From Sphingomonas sp. JUb134 (GTDB taxonomy: Bacteria; Pseudomonadota; Alphaproteobacteria; Sphingomonadales; Sphingomonadaceae), in the NCBI RefSeq assembly GCF_004341505.2, contig NZ_SLYP02000001.1, forward strand, positions 2,194,501-2,258,500: 64,000 nt of DNA, given 5' to 3'. The notes beneath the pieces are model-generated. The model worked only from the letters and a program-made list of their open reading frames with translations. It was not told the DNA's origin and made no database searches. Both the position numbers and the translations under genes were made by a program. Positions 43,009 through 52,734 of the stretch are shown here, one piece after another; the first letter of the stretch is position 1, and each line of letters begins with the position of its first letter.

Positions 43009-44565
43009 ATGGCCGAGCCCTATTACATCACCACCGCGATCCATTATCCCAACGGCAAGCCGCACATCGGCCACGCCTATGAGATGATCGCCGCCGACGC
43101 GATCGCGCGTTTTCACCGCCAGGCGGGCCGCGACGTCCGCTTCCAGACCGGGACCGACGAGCACGGCCTCAAGATGATGCAGACCGCACGCAAGCGGGGC
43201 ATGGAAGTGCGCGCGCTTGCCGACGAAATGTCGAGCTATTTCCATGAGATGGCGGACAGGCTTGACATCTCCTATGATCGCTTCATCCGTACCGTGGAGC
43301 CTGCGCACTATGCGGCCAGCCAGGCGATCTGGCAGGCAATGGCCGATGCCGGCGACCTGTATCTGTCGCGCTACGAGGGCTGGTATTCCGTTCGCGACGA
43401 GGCGTTCTACGAAGAGAAGGAACTGACCGACGGGGAAGGGGGCGTTCGCCTTTCGCCGCAGGGGACCCCTGTCGAGTGGACCGCCGAGGAGACCTGGTTC
43501 TTCCGGCTTTCCAAGTACCAGCAGCCGCTGCTCGATTTCTATGCGGCGCATCCGGAGTTCATCCAGCCCGAGAGCCGGCGCAACGAAGTGCTGCGCTTCG
43601 TCGAGGGAGGGCTCGCCGACTTGTCGGTGTCGCGTACCAGCTTCGACTGGGGCGTGCCGGTGCCGGGGAGCCCCGGCCACGTCATGTACGTCTGGGTCGA
43701 CGCACTGACCAATTACCTCACGGGCGCCGGCTATCCGGATGGTGGGGACATGGCGCGCTTCTGGCCCGCCGATTTGCACCTGATCGGAAAGGACATCGTC
43801 CGCTTCCATGCGGTTTATTGGCCCGCCTTCCTGATGTCCGCTAAGCTTGCACTGCCGCGGCAGGTATTCGGCCATGGCTTCCTCCTCAACCGCGGGGAGA
43901 AAATGTCCAAGTCGACCGGCAACGTCATCGACCCGATGGCCCTTGCAGGCTTGTACGGTGTCGATGCCCTGCGATACTTCCTGCTGCGCGACATCAGCTT
44001 CGGCCAGGACGGAACCTTCTCGGACGAGGCGATCGTCACGCGTGCCAACGCCGATCTCGCGAACAGCTTCGGGAATCTCGCCCAGCGCACCTTGTCGTTC
44101 ATCGCCAAGAACCTGGACGGCGTGCTGCCGTTGCCCGGTCGGAGTGACCCCGCCGACGACGCTTTGCTCGCGCAGGTGGCGGAGGCAGGCGCCGCATTTC
44201 GCGAAGAGTTCGCCGCCCTTTCCCTGGGCCAGGCACTGGAAAGCTGGATGCGGGGGGTGTTCGCCTGCAACCAGTATATCGACGCACAAGCGCCTTGGTC
44301 GCTGCGCAAGACCGACCCGGAGCGGATGCATGCCGTGCTTGGAACGCTGGTGCGGGCCATCCGCAATCTTGCAATCCTGGTATGGCCGGTGATCCCCACC
44401 TCGGCCGGTCGTGTGCTCGACCAGTTGGGCCAAGATGCGCGCGATCATGGCGCGCTCGCTGACTCCGACTGGTACATCCGTGCGGCGGACGTGGACTTCC
44501 GCATTGCTCCGCCCGCACCGATCTTCCCGCGGCTCGCGCTGGAAGAGGCTGCGGTATCCGCATGA
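43009..44565 (+). CDS. metG: Methionyl-tRNA synthetase
   Basis: 518 residues, class I synthetase. Motifs are the HIGH sequence at 19-22 (KPHIGHAYE) and KMSKS in GEKMSKSTGN. The zinc-knuckle cysteines of the connective domain are absent (the YEEKEL segment has none), and there is no C-terminal tRNA-binding extension, so it is the shorter zinc-free form. It charges tRNA-Met. It overlaps the tatD-type gene by 4 bp (ATGA). Confidence 0.96.
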   Translation: MAEPYYITTAIHYPNGKPHIGHAYEMIAADAIARFHRQAGRDVRFQTGTDEHGLKMMQTARKRGMEVRALADEMSSYFHEMADRLDISYDRFIRTVEPAHYAASQAIWQAMADAGDLYLSRYEGWYSVRDEAFYEEKELTDGEGGVRLSPQGTPVEWTAEETWFFRLSKYQQPLLDFYAAHPEFIQPESRRNEVLRFVEGGLADLSVSRTSFDWGVPVPGSPGHVMYVWVDALTNYLTGAGYPDGGDMARFWPADLHLIGKDIVRFHAVYWPAFLMSAKLALPRQVFGHGFLLNRGEKMSKSTGNVIDPMALAGLYGVDALRYFLLRDISFGQDGTFSDEAIVTRANADLANSFGNLAQRTLSFIAKNLDGVLPLPGRSDPADDALLAQVAEAGAAFREEFAALSLGQALESWMRGVFACNQYIDAQAPWSLRKTDPERMHAVLGTLVRAIRNLAILVWPVIPTSAGRVLDQLGQDARDHGALADSDWYIRAADVDFRIAPPAPIFPRLALEEAAVSA

Positions 44566-45341
44566 AGCTCGCCGACAGCCACTGCCACCTGAACTACAAG
44601 GGTGTGTTCGAGCAGCAGCCGGAGGTGCTGGCACGTGCTCGGAGCGCCGGCGTGGTGGCGATGCTCAACATTTCGACGCGTGAGAACGAGTGGGACGCGG
44701 TGATCGGCACCGCAGAGCGTGAGCCGGACGTCTGGGCGACCATCGGCATCCACCCGAACGAAGCGGACAGCTACCCGGAGGTAGATACTGAGCGGCTTGT
44801 TGCCCGTGCCGCCCATCCTCGCGTCGTAGGCATCGGGGAGACCGGACTGGATTACTACTACGAGCATTCCGATCGCGCCCGGCAGCAAGCGAGCTTCCGC
44901 AGCCATCTTGCCGCCTGCCGGCAAACCGGCCTCCCGGTGGTAGTGCACACACGGGATGCCGAAGCGGATACCGCCGCCATCCTGAAGGAAGAGCTGGGGA
45001 AGGGGAGCTTCCTCGGCGTGATCCATTGCTTCACCGGCACTGCCGAGTTCGCGCGCCAGGCGCTCGATATCGGCTTCTACATCTCCATTTCCGGCATCGT
45101 GACGTTCAAGAACGCGCGCGAACTCCAGGAGACGGCACGATGGCTGCCGCGCGAGCGCCTGCTGGTGGAGACCGATGCGCCTTTCCTCGCGCCGGTGCCG
45201 CATCGCGGACGTCCGGGCGAGCCCGCCTATGTCGCGGACACCTGCCGCTTCCTTGCGGACCTGCGCGGGGAGGATGTCGAAGAGCTGGCGGATGCCACCC
45301 GCGCGAACTTCCACGCGCTGTTTGCGAAAACGATCGCGTGA
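44562..45341 (+). CDS. TatD-family metal-dependent DNase/hydrolase
   Basis: 259 residues, TIM-barrel metallohydrolase. Metal-binding motifs in order are DSHCHLN at the N-terminus, GETGLDYYY, VVHTRDA, IHCFTGT and ETDAPFLAP. TatD proteins are 3'-5' exonucleases or AP-site processing enzymes, also linked to D-aminoacyl-tRNA or oxidised-DNA repair. It is encoded after metG and its TGA overlaps the GTG start of the next gene, in the common metG-tatD-MBL order. Confidence 0.93.
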   Translation: MKLADSHCHLNYKGVFEQQPEVLARARSAGVVAMLNISTRENEWDAVIGTAEREPDVWATIGIHPNEADSYPEVDTERLVARAAHPRVVGIGETGLDYYYEHSDRARQQASFRSHLAACRQTGLPVVVHTRDAEADTAAILKEELGKGSFLGVIHCFTGTAEFARQALDIGFYISISGIVTFKNARELQETARWLPRERLLVETDAPFLAPVPHRGRPGEPAYVADTCRFLADLRGEDVEELADATRANFHALFAKTIA

Positions 45342-46102
45342 AGATCCGCATCCTGGGCTCCGGCACTTCGTCGGGCGTGCCGCGGCTCGGCGGCGACTGG
45401 GGAGCATGCGATCCGACCGATCCTCGCAACCGGCGTACGCGGGTGTCGGCACTGGTTGAGACGGACACTACACGCATCCTGATCGATACCGGTCCCGACA
45501 TGCGGCAGCAGCTGCTCGATGCCGAGGTGGCAGACGTGGATGCGGTGCTCTGGACCCACGACCATGCCGATCACTGCCACGGCATCGACGACCTGCGGCA
45601 GCTATTCCATCTGCGCGGACAGCCGGTACGCGGCTATGCCCGTCCTGAGACACTGGCAGTGCTGCAGGAGCGCTTCGGCTACGTCTTCTTCGGCCGCAAT
45701 GGCTACCGGGCAACCGTCGACGCGCAGGAGCTCCCCGACCGGCTGCGGATCGGCGACATCGACATTTCCGTGACCGATCAGCCGCATGGAGCGATCCGGT
45801 CCGCGGGCCTTCGCTTCGAAAGCGGTGGTCGTTCCGTCGTTTACGCGACGGACTTCAATGAAGTGACAGACGCGATGCTTGCGCTTTACCGAGGGTGCGA
45901 CCTGATGGTCGTCGATGCGCTCCGCGATGCACCGCATCCGACGCACCCGACGGTGGACGAGGCGCTGGCGCTGATAAAGGCGTGCGGCGATCCGCGAGCG
46001 GTGTTGATCCACATGGACCACAGCCTGGATTACCGAGCGCTTCGATCCCGGCTGCCTGCGCACGTCGAGCCCGGCTTCGACGGCTTGGAACTGGCCGCGT
46101 GA
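45338..46102 (+). CDS. MBL-fold phosphodiesterase-like hydrolase (PhnP type)
   Basis: 254 residues from the GTG at 45338, which overlaps the upstream TGA (GTGA). The metallo-beta-lactamase motif H74-D-H76-A-D78-H79 (WTHDHADHCHG) binds two metals. The opening GSGTSSGVPRLGG and the QPHGAIRSAGLRF region match PhnP-like cyclic phosphodiesterases. PhnP hydrolyses cyclic ribose phosphates, but most conserved homologues at this metG-tatD location have no assigned substrate. It is probably cytoplasmic. Confidence 0.88.
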   Translation: MKIRILGSGTSSGVPRLGGDWGACDPTDPRNRRTRVSALVETDTTRILIDTGPDMRQQLLDAEVADVDAVLWTHDHADHCHGIDDLRQLFHLRGQPVRGYARPETLAVLQERFGYVFFGRNGYRATVDAQELPDRLRIGDIDISVTDQPHGAIRSAGLRFESGGRSVVYATDFNEVTDAMLALYRGCDLMVVDALRDAPHPTHPTVDEALALIKACGDPRAVLIHMDHSLDYRALRSRLPAHVEPGFDGLELAA

Positions 46103-46347
46103 GCCTGGAGAGCAGCGCCGAGCTGCTCTGGGGCATCGGAGCGCTCGTGCTTGCTGGATCCGCGCTGATCGCCCGCCGTCCGAGCAGAGGTACGATCCTG
46201 CGCTCGTTGCTGGCGTGGCTGCTCATCGGCGCAGTGATCGTTCTGGCTATGGTAAGCGTGCACTATCTCAGTGGTACGGCTGAGGAGAACGAGGGCAGCA
46301 CAGGCTCGGGTAGCACGGCACTCGTTCTATATCCGACCGCGCGTTAA
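46099..46347 (+). CDS. Small two-helix membrane protein, unknown function
   Basis: 82 residues from a GTG that overlaps the preceding TGA. Two transmembrane segments (LLWGIGALVLAGSALIA and LLAWLLIGAVIVLAMVSV) are separated by a short basic loop, with a polar tail rich in Ser, Gly and Glu. No family is recognised. Tight coupling to the MBL gene and the strongly hydrophobic helices support a real gene. It ends 51 bp before mazG. Confidence 0.65.
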   Translation: MSLESSAELLWGIGALVLAGSALIARRPSRGTILRSLLAWLLIGAVIVLAMVSVHYLSGTAEENEGSTGSGSTALVLYPTAR

Positions 46348-46398
46348 CATAATGCAGATTACCGGTCTGATGTATTCTTTGGAAGTGGGGTCATTTTG

Positions 46399-47145
46399 AT
46401 GATCGAGCGGTTGGTCGGGATCATGGCGCGCCTTCGGGATCCTGAGCATGGCTGCGAATGGGATCGCGCTCAGACCTTCGCCACGATTTCGCCGTACACG
46501 ATCGAAGAAGCCTATGAAGTTGCCGACGCAATCGCCCGCGGCGACATCCCGGACCTAAAGGAAGAACTCGGCGATCTGCTGCTGCAGGTGGTGTTCCACA
46601 GCCGCATTGCCGAGGAAGCCGGCCAGTTCGCCTTGCCGGACGTGGTTGCGGCGATCAGCGACAAGATGGAGCGCCGTCATCCGCATATCTTCGGCGACGC
46701 CACGGCGAGCCCCGGCTGGGAAGCGATCAAGGCGGCGGAGCGCGGCGCAAAGACGACGAACGAAAGTGGCGGCGCGTTGGGCGGCGTCGCGCTCGGCCTG
46801 CCGGCGCTCAGCCGCGCCGAAAAGCTCCAGAAGCGGGCCGCACGCGTGGGCTTCGACTGGCCGGATGCGAGCGGTCCCCGTGTAAAGATCGACGAGGAAC
46901 TGCTTGAAATTGAAGGTGCTTCGCCGACGGAATTGGAAGAGGAAGTCGGCGACCTGCTCTTCGCGGTCGTGAACTGGGCTCGGCACCTCGGCGTTGATCC
47001 TGAGGCAGCGCTACGGAGCGCCAATGCCAAGTTCGAGCGCCGCTTCGCTGCGATGGAGGCACATGCGGGACCGTTGTTTCCCGAACTGACCTTGGACGAA
47101 AAGGAAGCGCTCTGGGCCGCGGCCAAGACCGCTGAGCGCTCGTAA
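46399..47145 (+). CDS. mazG: Nucleoside triphosphate pyrophosphohydrolase
   Basis: 248 residues from the ATG at 46399 (a TTG one codon earlier is in frame). Tandem MazG domains: an N-terminal one with EEAYEVADAIARGDIPDLKEELGDLL and a C-terminal one with KIDEELLEIEGASPTELEEEVGDLLFAVVNWAR, both with the E-E-x-x-E-x-x-D metal pattern. It hydrolyses NTPs to NMPs and pyrophosphate, and in some bacteria lowers ppGpp or removes oxidised nucleotides. It stands alone, convergent with hflX. Confidence 0.94.
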   Translation: MIERLVGIMARLRDPEHGCEWDRAQTFATISPYTIEEAYEVADAIARGDIPDLKEELGDLLLQVVFHSRIAEEAGQFALPDVVAAISDKMERRHPHIFGDATASPGWEAIKAAERGAKTTNESGGALGGVALGLPALSRAEKLQKRAARVGFDWPDASGPRVKIDEELLEIEGASPTELEEEVGDLLFAVVNWARHLGVDPEAALRSANAKFERRFAAMEAHAGPLFPELTLDEKEALWAAAKTAERS

Positions 47146-47162
47146 GTGAGACGGGTCCTCAC

Positions 47163-48449
47163 TCAGCGTGTGAGGAACCGCTCATAGTCCGCCGGAGCCA
47201 TGCGGACATCGTACAAGGCGCTTGAACCCTCCATCCAATGGTCGATGACCTCGCCATGGGCGTGCAGCCACGCCGCGCTGGCGCCGTCTTCCGGGGCCAG
47301 GGCGATGCGATAGCGCCGATGTCCTTGGGTCAGGCGATCGGCGATGGTGCGAAGGAGCGTGTCCACCCCCTCCCCGGTCAGTGCTGAGATTGCGACGACA
47401 TCGTCGCGACGCGACGCCTCGCCTTCAAGCTCGGTTCGGTCGTCGGGCTCCAGAAGGTCCAGCTTGTTCCAGGCTTCGATCCTGGGCGTGGATTCGTCCA
47501 CGCCGATCTCGGAGAGCACCGCCTCGACATCATCCGCCTGAGCCTGGGTGTCCGGATGCGCGATGTCGCGGACGTGGACGAGCAAGTCGGCCGAAACGAC
47601 CTCTTCCAAGGTCGCCTTGAACGCCGCAACGAGTTGGGTCGGAAGCTCCGAGACAAAGCCCACCGTGTCCGACAGGATCACCTTGTCCACGCCCGGCAGC
47701 GAGATTTGCCGAAGCGTTGGATCGAGCGTCGCGAACAGCAGGTTCTCTGCCATCACCTCCGCCCCGGTCAGCCGGTTGAACAGCGTAGACTTGCCGGCGT
47801 TCGTATAGCCGACCAGCGCGACGACAGGCCAAGGCGCCCGCTGCCGGCGATCCCGGTGCAGCCCGCGGGTGCGCGACACGCTCTCGAGTTCGCGCCGCAG
47901 CCGCGCCATGCGGTCGCGGATCAGGCGGCGGTCGGCCTCGATCTGCGTCTCACCGGGGCCGCCCAGGAAGCCGAAGCCGCCCCGCTGCCGTTCGAGGTGG
48001 GTCCAGCTGCGGACCAGGCGGCCGGCCTGATAATCCAGGTGCGCAAGCTCCACCTGCAGGCGCCCCTCGGCGGTGCGCGCACGTTCGCCGAAGATCTCCA
48101 GGATCAGGCCGGTGCGATCGATGACCTTGCAGCCAAGGCCCTTCTCCAGGTTCCGCTGCTGGATCGGCGTGAGGGCGGCATCAAATACCGCAAGCTGCAG
48201 GTCCTGGTCGCGGACCGTCTCGGCAAGCGCGTCGACCTGTCCGCTGCCGATCAGCGTCGCGGCGCGCGGTTGTCGTACGCGCAGCGCCACGCGCTCCTGC
48301 ACTTCGACCCCGATCGCCAGCGCGAGCCCCGCCGTCTCCGCGAGACGAGCGTCGGCATCGCGCGCCGATCCACCCATGTCCGGGAGCACGATCAGCGCAC
48401 GCGCGCCGCGCGAAAACTCCTCGACGTCGCGTTCGAACCCGCCGCTCAA
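47163..48449 (-). CDS. hflX: Ribosome-associated GTPase HflX
   Basis: 428 residues from a TTG at 48449 that overlaps the hfq stop (TTGA). The HflX N-terminal domain covers about 1-190 with the conserved stretch [15 protein letters not shown], and the GTPase domain follows with G1 at 214-222 (GYTNAGKST), DTVGF (G3) and NKLD (G4). It rescues or recycles stalled ribosomes under heat or antibiotic stress. hfq-hflX is a conserved pair; the two are coupled here. Confidence 0.95.
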   Translation of the reverse strand: MSGGFERDVEEFSRGARALIVLPDMGGSARDADARLAETAGLALAIGVEVQERVALRVRQPRAATLIGSGQVDALAETVRDQDLQLAVFDAALTPIQQRNLEKGLGCKVIDRTGLILEIFGERARTAEGRLQVELAHLDYQAGRLVRSWTHLERQRGGFGFLGGPGETQIEADRRLIRDRMARLRRELESVSRTRGLHRDRRQRAPWPVVALVGYTNAGKSTLFNRLTGAEVMAENLLFATLDPTLRQISLPGVDKVILSDTVGFVSELPTQLVAAFKATLEEVVSADLLVHVRDIAHPDTQAQADDVEAVLSEIGVDESTPRIEAWNKLDLLEPDDRTELEGEASRRDDVVAISALTGEGVDTLLRTIADRLTQGHRRYRIALAPEDGASAAWLHAHGEVIDHWMEGSSALYDVRMAPADYERFLTR

Positions 48450-48937
48450 TCTGCGTCCGATCCGGCCTGTTCCTCGGCCAAGTTCAGCGGATGCGCCGGC
48501 TGGATCGTCGACACGGCATGCTTGTAGACCAGCTGCGAAACACCGTCGCGCTGCAGCAGCATGCAGAAGAGGTCGAAAGCGGCGATCTGCCCCTGCAGCA
48601 TCACGCCGTTGACCAGGAACATGGTGACGCTCTCGTGGTTCTTCCGAACCGCGTTCAGAAAGATCTCCTGAAGCAGCGCGTTGCGCGAGCTTTGCTCCGC
48701 AGCGGCAGCCACGATCGGGTCAAGATCGACCTGCCCTGCGGGCATGATGGTGGAGATGGCGTGCTTGTAGATCAGCTGCGACTGTCCGTCGCGCCGCAGC
48801 AGCACCGAAAAATTATCGAACCACGTGACGATGCCCTGCAGCTTCACGCCCTTCACGAGGAACATCGTTACTGGTGTCTTGGAGCGCCGAAGCGCGTTGA
48901 GGAAGAGATCCTGGAGCGAGCTCTGCTTCTCGGCCAT
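48446..48937 (-). CDS. hfq: Tandem double-domain Hfq RNA chaperone
   Basis: 163 residues, about twice the usual Hfq length. Residues 7-70 form one complete Sm/Hfq domain and 86-149 a second. Each has the L-Q-D/E-x-F-L-N-A start, K/N-G-V-x-LQG, the central F-D-x-F and the Sm2 motif Y-K-H-A-x-S-T (Y57-T63 and Y138-T144). A linker of about 15 residues joins them. The copies differ: the first keeps arginines 17-18 on the rim (NALRRSK), the second has R98-K99 (NAVRKNH). Three molecules would be needed to form a six-domain ring. It binds sRNA and mRNA. A good ribosome site precedes the ATG at 48937. Confidence 0.95.
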   Translation of the reverse strand: MAEKQSSLQDLFLNALRRSKTPVTMFLVKGVKLQGIVTWFDNFSVLLRRDGQSQLIYKHAISTIMPAGQVDLDPIVAAAAEQSSRNALLQEIFLNAVRKNHESVTMFLVNGVMLQGQIAAFDLFCMLLQRDGVSQLVYKHAVSTIQPAHPLNLAEEQAGSDAD

Positions 48938-49034
48938 GTCCTGCCCTTTGTTTTTGGCGGGTTCCCCCGCATTGCCCCGTCCCCGCGACGGTGCGGGGCT
49001 GACTTAGGACGCGGAAGCGGCCGCGTCCACCATG

Positions 49035-50417
49035 CTACTCGTCGCCCCGGGTTTCGGTGATGCCGAGCAACTTCAGTTTCCGATGAAGCGCCGAACGCTC
49101 CATGCCGATGAAGCTCGCAGTGCGCGAGATGTTCCCTGAGAAGCGCCGGATCTGCACGCGCAGGTATTCCCGCTCGAACGACTCCCGCGCCTCGCGGAGG
49201 GGCGCTCCCATGATGGCGTTGGCGCCCAGCCCGCCGCTCCCCTCGCCCGGCGTGCCGAGCACTTCCGGAGGAAGCAGGTCCACGTCGATCCGGCCAATGC
49301 GGTTGCCCGGCGCGAGGATCACGGTGCGCTCGACGACATTGCGCAGCTGGCGGACGTTGCCCGGCCACTCATAGGATTGCAGCGCCACCATCGCATCGGG
49401 AGCGACCTCCGGCGTCGGCACCCGCCGCTCGGAGGCGTAATGCGCGACGAAATGCTCCACCAGTGCCGGTATGTCCTCGCGGCGCTCGGTTAGCGCCGGG
49501 ATCACCACCGGAACGACGTTGAGGCGGTAGTAGAGATCTTCGCGGAAACGGCCCTCCGCAATCTCGTCCTGCAGGTTCCGCGCGGTAGCGGAGACGACCC
49601 GCACGTCCACCTTGACGACGCGCTGGCCCCCGACGCGTGTGAAGCTCTGATCGGTCAGCACCCGCAGGATGCGCGCCTGGGTCGCAATCGGCATGTCGGC
49701 GATCTCGTCCAGGAACAAGGTGCCGCCATGCGCCTGCTCGAGCAGACCCGGGCGGACGAGCTCACCGCCCTCCTCCACCCCGAACAACTCTTCTTCCACG
49801 CGCTCGGGCGTCATCCGCGCGGCGCTTACGATCACAAAGGGCGCAGCGGTGCGCTGGCTCCAGCCATGAAGCAGGCGGGCCGCGACTTCCTTGCCGATGC
49901 CGGGGCCGCCGGTGATGAGCACGCGGCTGCCGGTGGAGGCCACGCGCTTGAGCGTTGCGCGAACGGTATTGATCGCCGCCGAACTACCGGTGAGGTCGTC
50001 CTCACGACCTGCCGAAGCGCGCAGCGAGGCGACCTCGCGGCGCAGCCGCTCGGTTTCGGTCGCACGTTCTACCAGGAACAGCAGGCGCTCTGCCTCGAAC
50101 GGCTTCTCGATGAAGTCGACCGCACCGCGACGGATCGCCGCCACCGCAGTGTCGATGTTGCCGTGGCCGGAGATCACCAGCACGGGAAGCGTGGGATCCC
50201 GCTCTTTGATGACGTCGAGCAGTTCGAGCCCGTCCAGCCGCGAACCCTGCAGCCAGACGTCGAGCAGCACCAGTGACGGGCGCCTTGCGGCGATCGCCTC
50301 CAGCGCTGCATCGCTGTCGGCAGCGCCCCGCGTTTCGTAGCCCTCGTCTTCCAGCACACCGGAGACGAGATCGCGGATGTCGGTTTCGTCATCGACGACA
50401 AGGATATCGAGCTTCAT
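49035..50417 (-). CDS. ntrX: Nitrogen-regulation response regulator NtrX
   Basis: 460 residues: a receiver domain with phospho-acceptor D53 (LLDVWLQGSR), AAA+ domain with Walker A GGPGIGKE and Walker B FLDEIADM, and a C-terminal Fis-type DNA-binding helix (RTASFIGMERSALHRKLKLLGI). The sigma54-contacting GAFTGA loop is replaced by GGELVRPG. From memory, alphaproteobacterial NtrX proteins commonly lack a standard GAFTGA loop, so this suggests sigma54-independent action. The start overlaps the ntrY end by 4 bp. Confidence 0.94.
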   Translation of the reverse strand: MKLDILVVDDETDIRDLVSGVLEDEGYETRGAADSDAALEAIAARRPSLVLLDVWLQGSRLDGLELLDVIKERDPTLPVLVISGHGNIDTAVAAIRRGAVDFIEKPFEAERLLFLVERATETERLRREVASLRASAGREDDLTGSSAAINTVRATLKRVASTGSRVLITGGPGIGKEVAARLLHGWSQRTAAPFVIVSAARMTPERVEEELFGVEEGGELVRPGLLEQAHGGTLFLDEIADMPIATQARILRVLTDQSFTRVGGQRVVKVDVRVVSATARNLQDEIAEGRFREDLYYRLNVVPVVIPALTERREDIPALVEHFVAHYASERRVPTPEVAPDAMVALQSYEWPGNVRQLRNVVERTVILAPGNRIGRIDVDLLPPEVLGTPGEGSGGLGANAIMGAPLREARESFEREYLRVQIRRFSGNISRTASFIGMERSALHRKLKLLGITETRGDE

Positions 50418-52663
50418 GAGCGGAGTGTTCCGTTACGGGTAAGCATTGCCTGGCGCTGAGACTCTTCGGGGCCGGTATAAGCGGAAGCTGCCCCCTCTCC
50501 CTCCAGTGCTGCAAGGACGTTCAGGTCGAGTGTGATGGTGACGACGGTGCCGCCCCCGAGTCGATCGCCGAAGCTGATGTTGCCAAAATGCTCCTCGACG
50601 ATCTTCTTGACGATGGCCAGGCCAAGGCCCGTGCCCCGTGCACGCGTGGTCATGTACGGCTCGACGATCCGATCCCGCTCCACCGGAAGGCCGATCCCGT
50701 TGTCGCTGACCGTCAGCTGCAACTGACCAGCGCCGATTTCCTGGAGGCTGACGCAGATCTCCCCCTTGGGCGCGTTTTCCGGCCGCCCCTCAACCGCTTC
50801 GACGGCATTTTTGACGATGTTGGTGAGCGCCTGGCCGAACTGGCGGCGATCGCAGACGACGGGCGGGAGTCCATCCTCCGCGACCAGGGTGAAGGTGATG
50901 TCGGGATGGGCAACTTCGTGCAGGAACACGGCCTGGCGCGCGATGTCGAGCATCGACTCTTCGTGGAAGACGGGCTTGGGCATGCGGGCAAAAGACGAGA
51001 ACTCGTCGACCATCCGGCGCAGGTCGCCCACCTGCCGCACGATCGTATCGGTCAGCTTTGCGAAGGTACCGTCGTCATTCTCGATCTGCCGGCCATACCG
51101 CCGCTTGAGCCGCTCGGCGGCGAGCTGGATCGGAGTGAGCGGGTTCTTGATCTCATGCGCGATGCGGCGCGCCACGTCCGACCAGGCGGCGCGACGCTGG
51201 TCCAGCAACTGCTGGGTGATGTCGTCGAAGGTCAGGATGAAGCTGCCGTCGTCCCGCGTGATCTTGACGGCCAGCGTCTTCGCCTCTCCCCGCGCCTGCA
51301 GCTGGACGATCGCCTCTCGAGCATCCCCTGCGAGCGTCGCGTCGAGTTCGGCAGCCACGGCAGCAAGCGGTTTTCCGACTGCCGCTGCCGCATCAATGCC
51401 CAGCAGATTGGCAGCAGAGGCGTTGATCACACGGATGGCGCGATCGGGCCCGACCGAGATGACGCCGGCGCTGACGCCGGACATCACCGCCTCGATAAGG
51501 GCGCGTCGGCTGTCGATCTGTTCGTTCGCCTTCACCAGGGCGCTGGTCTGCTCGTTCAGCCGCTGGGTCATCAGGTTGAAGGCGGTTGCGAGGGTGCCGA
51601 TCTCGTCCATCCGCCGTGGAATGGCGACGCGCGCGGTCAGGTCGCCCCCGGCAACCCGGTCTGCGGCTTGCACCAGTTCCCCCACGGGGCGCACGAGGCG
51701 ATCCGCCACGACCAGCGCCACCCAGACCGCGAGCCCCACGATCATCAGGGAGATGACGAACAGCGAGATGTTGAACCGCAACTGGATCGAGCCGGATCTG
51801 CCGAGAAATGCCTGGTAACTCTTCAGCATCGTCTCCGCGCGGCCGGACAAGGCCAGGTATTTGGTCATGTCCCACTCGCGCCCGCCGTACAGGTACAGGT
51901 TGTCGACGCCGGGAATCCGAGTGACCGACCGCGATCGCCCGTTCTTGATGTCCGTTATGGCGTCGCTATTCGACAGCGCGCGGACCCGGCCCATGTCGAA
52001 CTCCGTCGAGAGATCGCGATCCGTGGGGTTGTAGAAGAGCTGTGTCTGAAGTTCTCCCTTGGGAGAGATGGAGAAGATGACCGCTTCCGACAGGTTCCGG
52101 TAGTAGGCCTGCTGTGCAAAGAACTGCTGCACCTCCAACTGGTCCGTCGGATACTCCCGGAGGACCGGGCCGAGGTCGCCCGCCATGGTCACGACTTCGT
52201 TGCGGACGTAGCTGAGGATCTGCCGGTAGCTTTCCTGCGTCAGCGCGCGGGCATCGACCAGCATGCTGCGCGCCTGGTCGGAGAACCAGAACTCCACGCC
52301 CGTCTGGAACAGCAGCGATGCGAAGATGGTGACCAGCAGCATGGGGACGCTCGCCAGCAGCGAGAACATCGCGACGAGGCGCACGTGCAGCGCGCCGCCT
52401 CCGCCGATCGACGCTGCGCGCTTCTTGGCCGCGCGGCGCCCCAGCAACACCAGCAGCGCCATGCAAGGCAGCAGGTTGGAGACGAGGAGCAGCGCCATCA
52501 CCGGAGGGGTGAGCAGATGCTGCCGCTCTCCTCCGGACAGGACGAAGTAGCTGCCGACCCCCACCGCGATGGCGATTGCCAGAACGCCGAACTCTATGGC
52601 TGGAACGAAGCGGGTCGGGAGCGTGAAGCTCCGCCTGTTCTCCATCCTCGCGCCATTGACCAT
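50414..52663 (-). CDS. ntrY: Nitrogen-regulation sensor kinase NtrY
   Basis: 749 residues. Several N-terminal membrane helices and a periplasmic region (about 25-310) are followed by HAMP, PAS (about 375-480) and HisKA with H503 (RRIAHEIKNPLTPIQLAAERL), then the HATPase domain (DNGIGLP, GTGLGLAIV). The start may be the M at residue 7. NtrY-NtrX responds to nitrogen status, redox or envelope signals in alphaproteobacteria. The gene follows ntrC on the same strand with a 71-bp gap and is coupled to ntrX. Confidence 0.94.
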   Translation of the reverse strand: MVNGARMENRRSFTLPTRFVPAIEFGVLAIAIAVGVGSYFVLSGGERQHLLTPPVMALLLVSNLLPCMALLVLLGRRAAKKRAASIGGGGALHVRLVAMFSLLASVPMLLVTIFASLLFQTGVEFWFSDQARSMLVDARALTQESYRQILSYVRNEVVTMAGDLGPVLREYPTDQLEVQQFFAQQAYYRNLSEAVIFSISPKGELQTQLFYNPTDRDLSTEFDMGRVRALSNSDAITDIKNGRSRSVTRIPGVDNLYLYGGREWDMTKYLALSGRAETMLKSYQAFLGRSGSIQLRFNISLFVISLMIVGLAVWVALVVADRLVRPVGELVQAADRVAGGDLTARVAIPRRMDEIGTLATAFNLMTQRLNEQTSALVKANEQIDSRRALIEAVMSGVSAGVISVGPDRAIRVINASAANLLGIDAAAAVGKPLAAVAAELDATLAGDAREAIVQLQARGEAKTLAVKITRDDGSFILTFDDITQQLLDQRRAAWSDVARRIAHEIKNPLTPIQLAAERLKRRYGRQIENDDGTFAKLTDTIVRQVGDLRRMVDEFSSFARMPKPVFHEESMLDIARQAVFLHEVAHPDITFTLVAEDGLPPVVCDRRQFGQALTNIVKNAVEAVEGRPENAPKGEICVSLQEIGAGQLQLTVSDNGIGLPVERDRIVEPYMTTRARGTGLGLAIVKKIVEEHFGNISFGDRLGGGTVVTITLDLNVLAALEGEGAASAYTGPEESQRQAMLTRNGTLRS

Positions 52664-52734
52664 CCGTCATGGCGTACAACGTTACTGTTGCCGAGAAAAC
52701 ACATAATCGTCCGCGTCGGACGGATGGTGGCTGC

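Noticed and set aside
42670-44634. 654-residue open frame on the minus strand
   Set aside because: Antisense to holB and metG, which have full sets of motifs.
49035-50417. NtrX as a broken gene because GAFTGA is absent
   Set aside because: Length, receiver, Walker motifs and Fis helix are intact, and as recalled alphaproteobacterial NtrX often lacks this loop.
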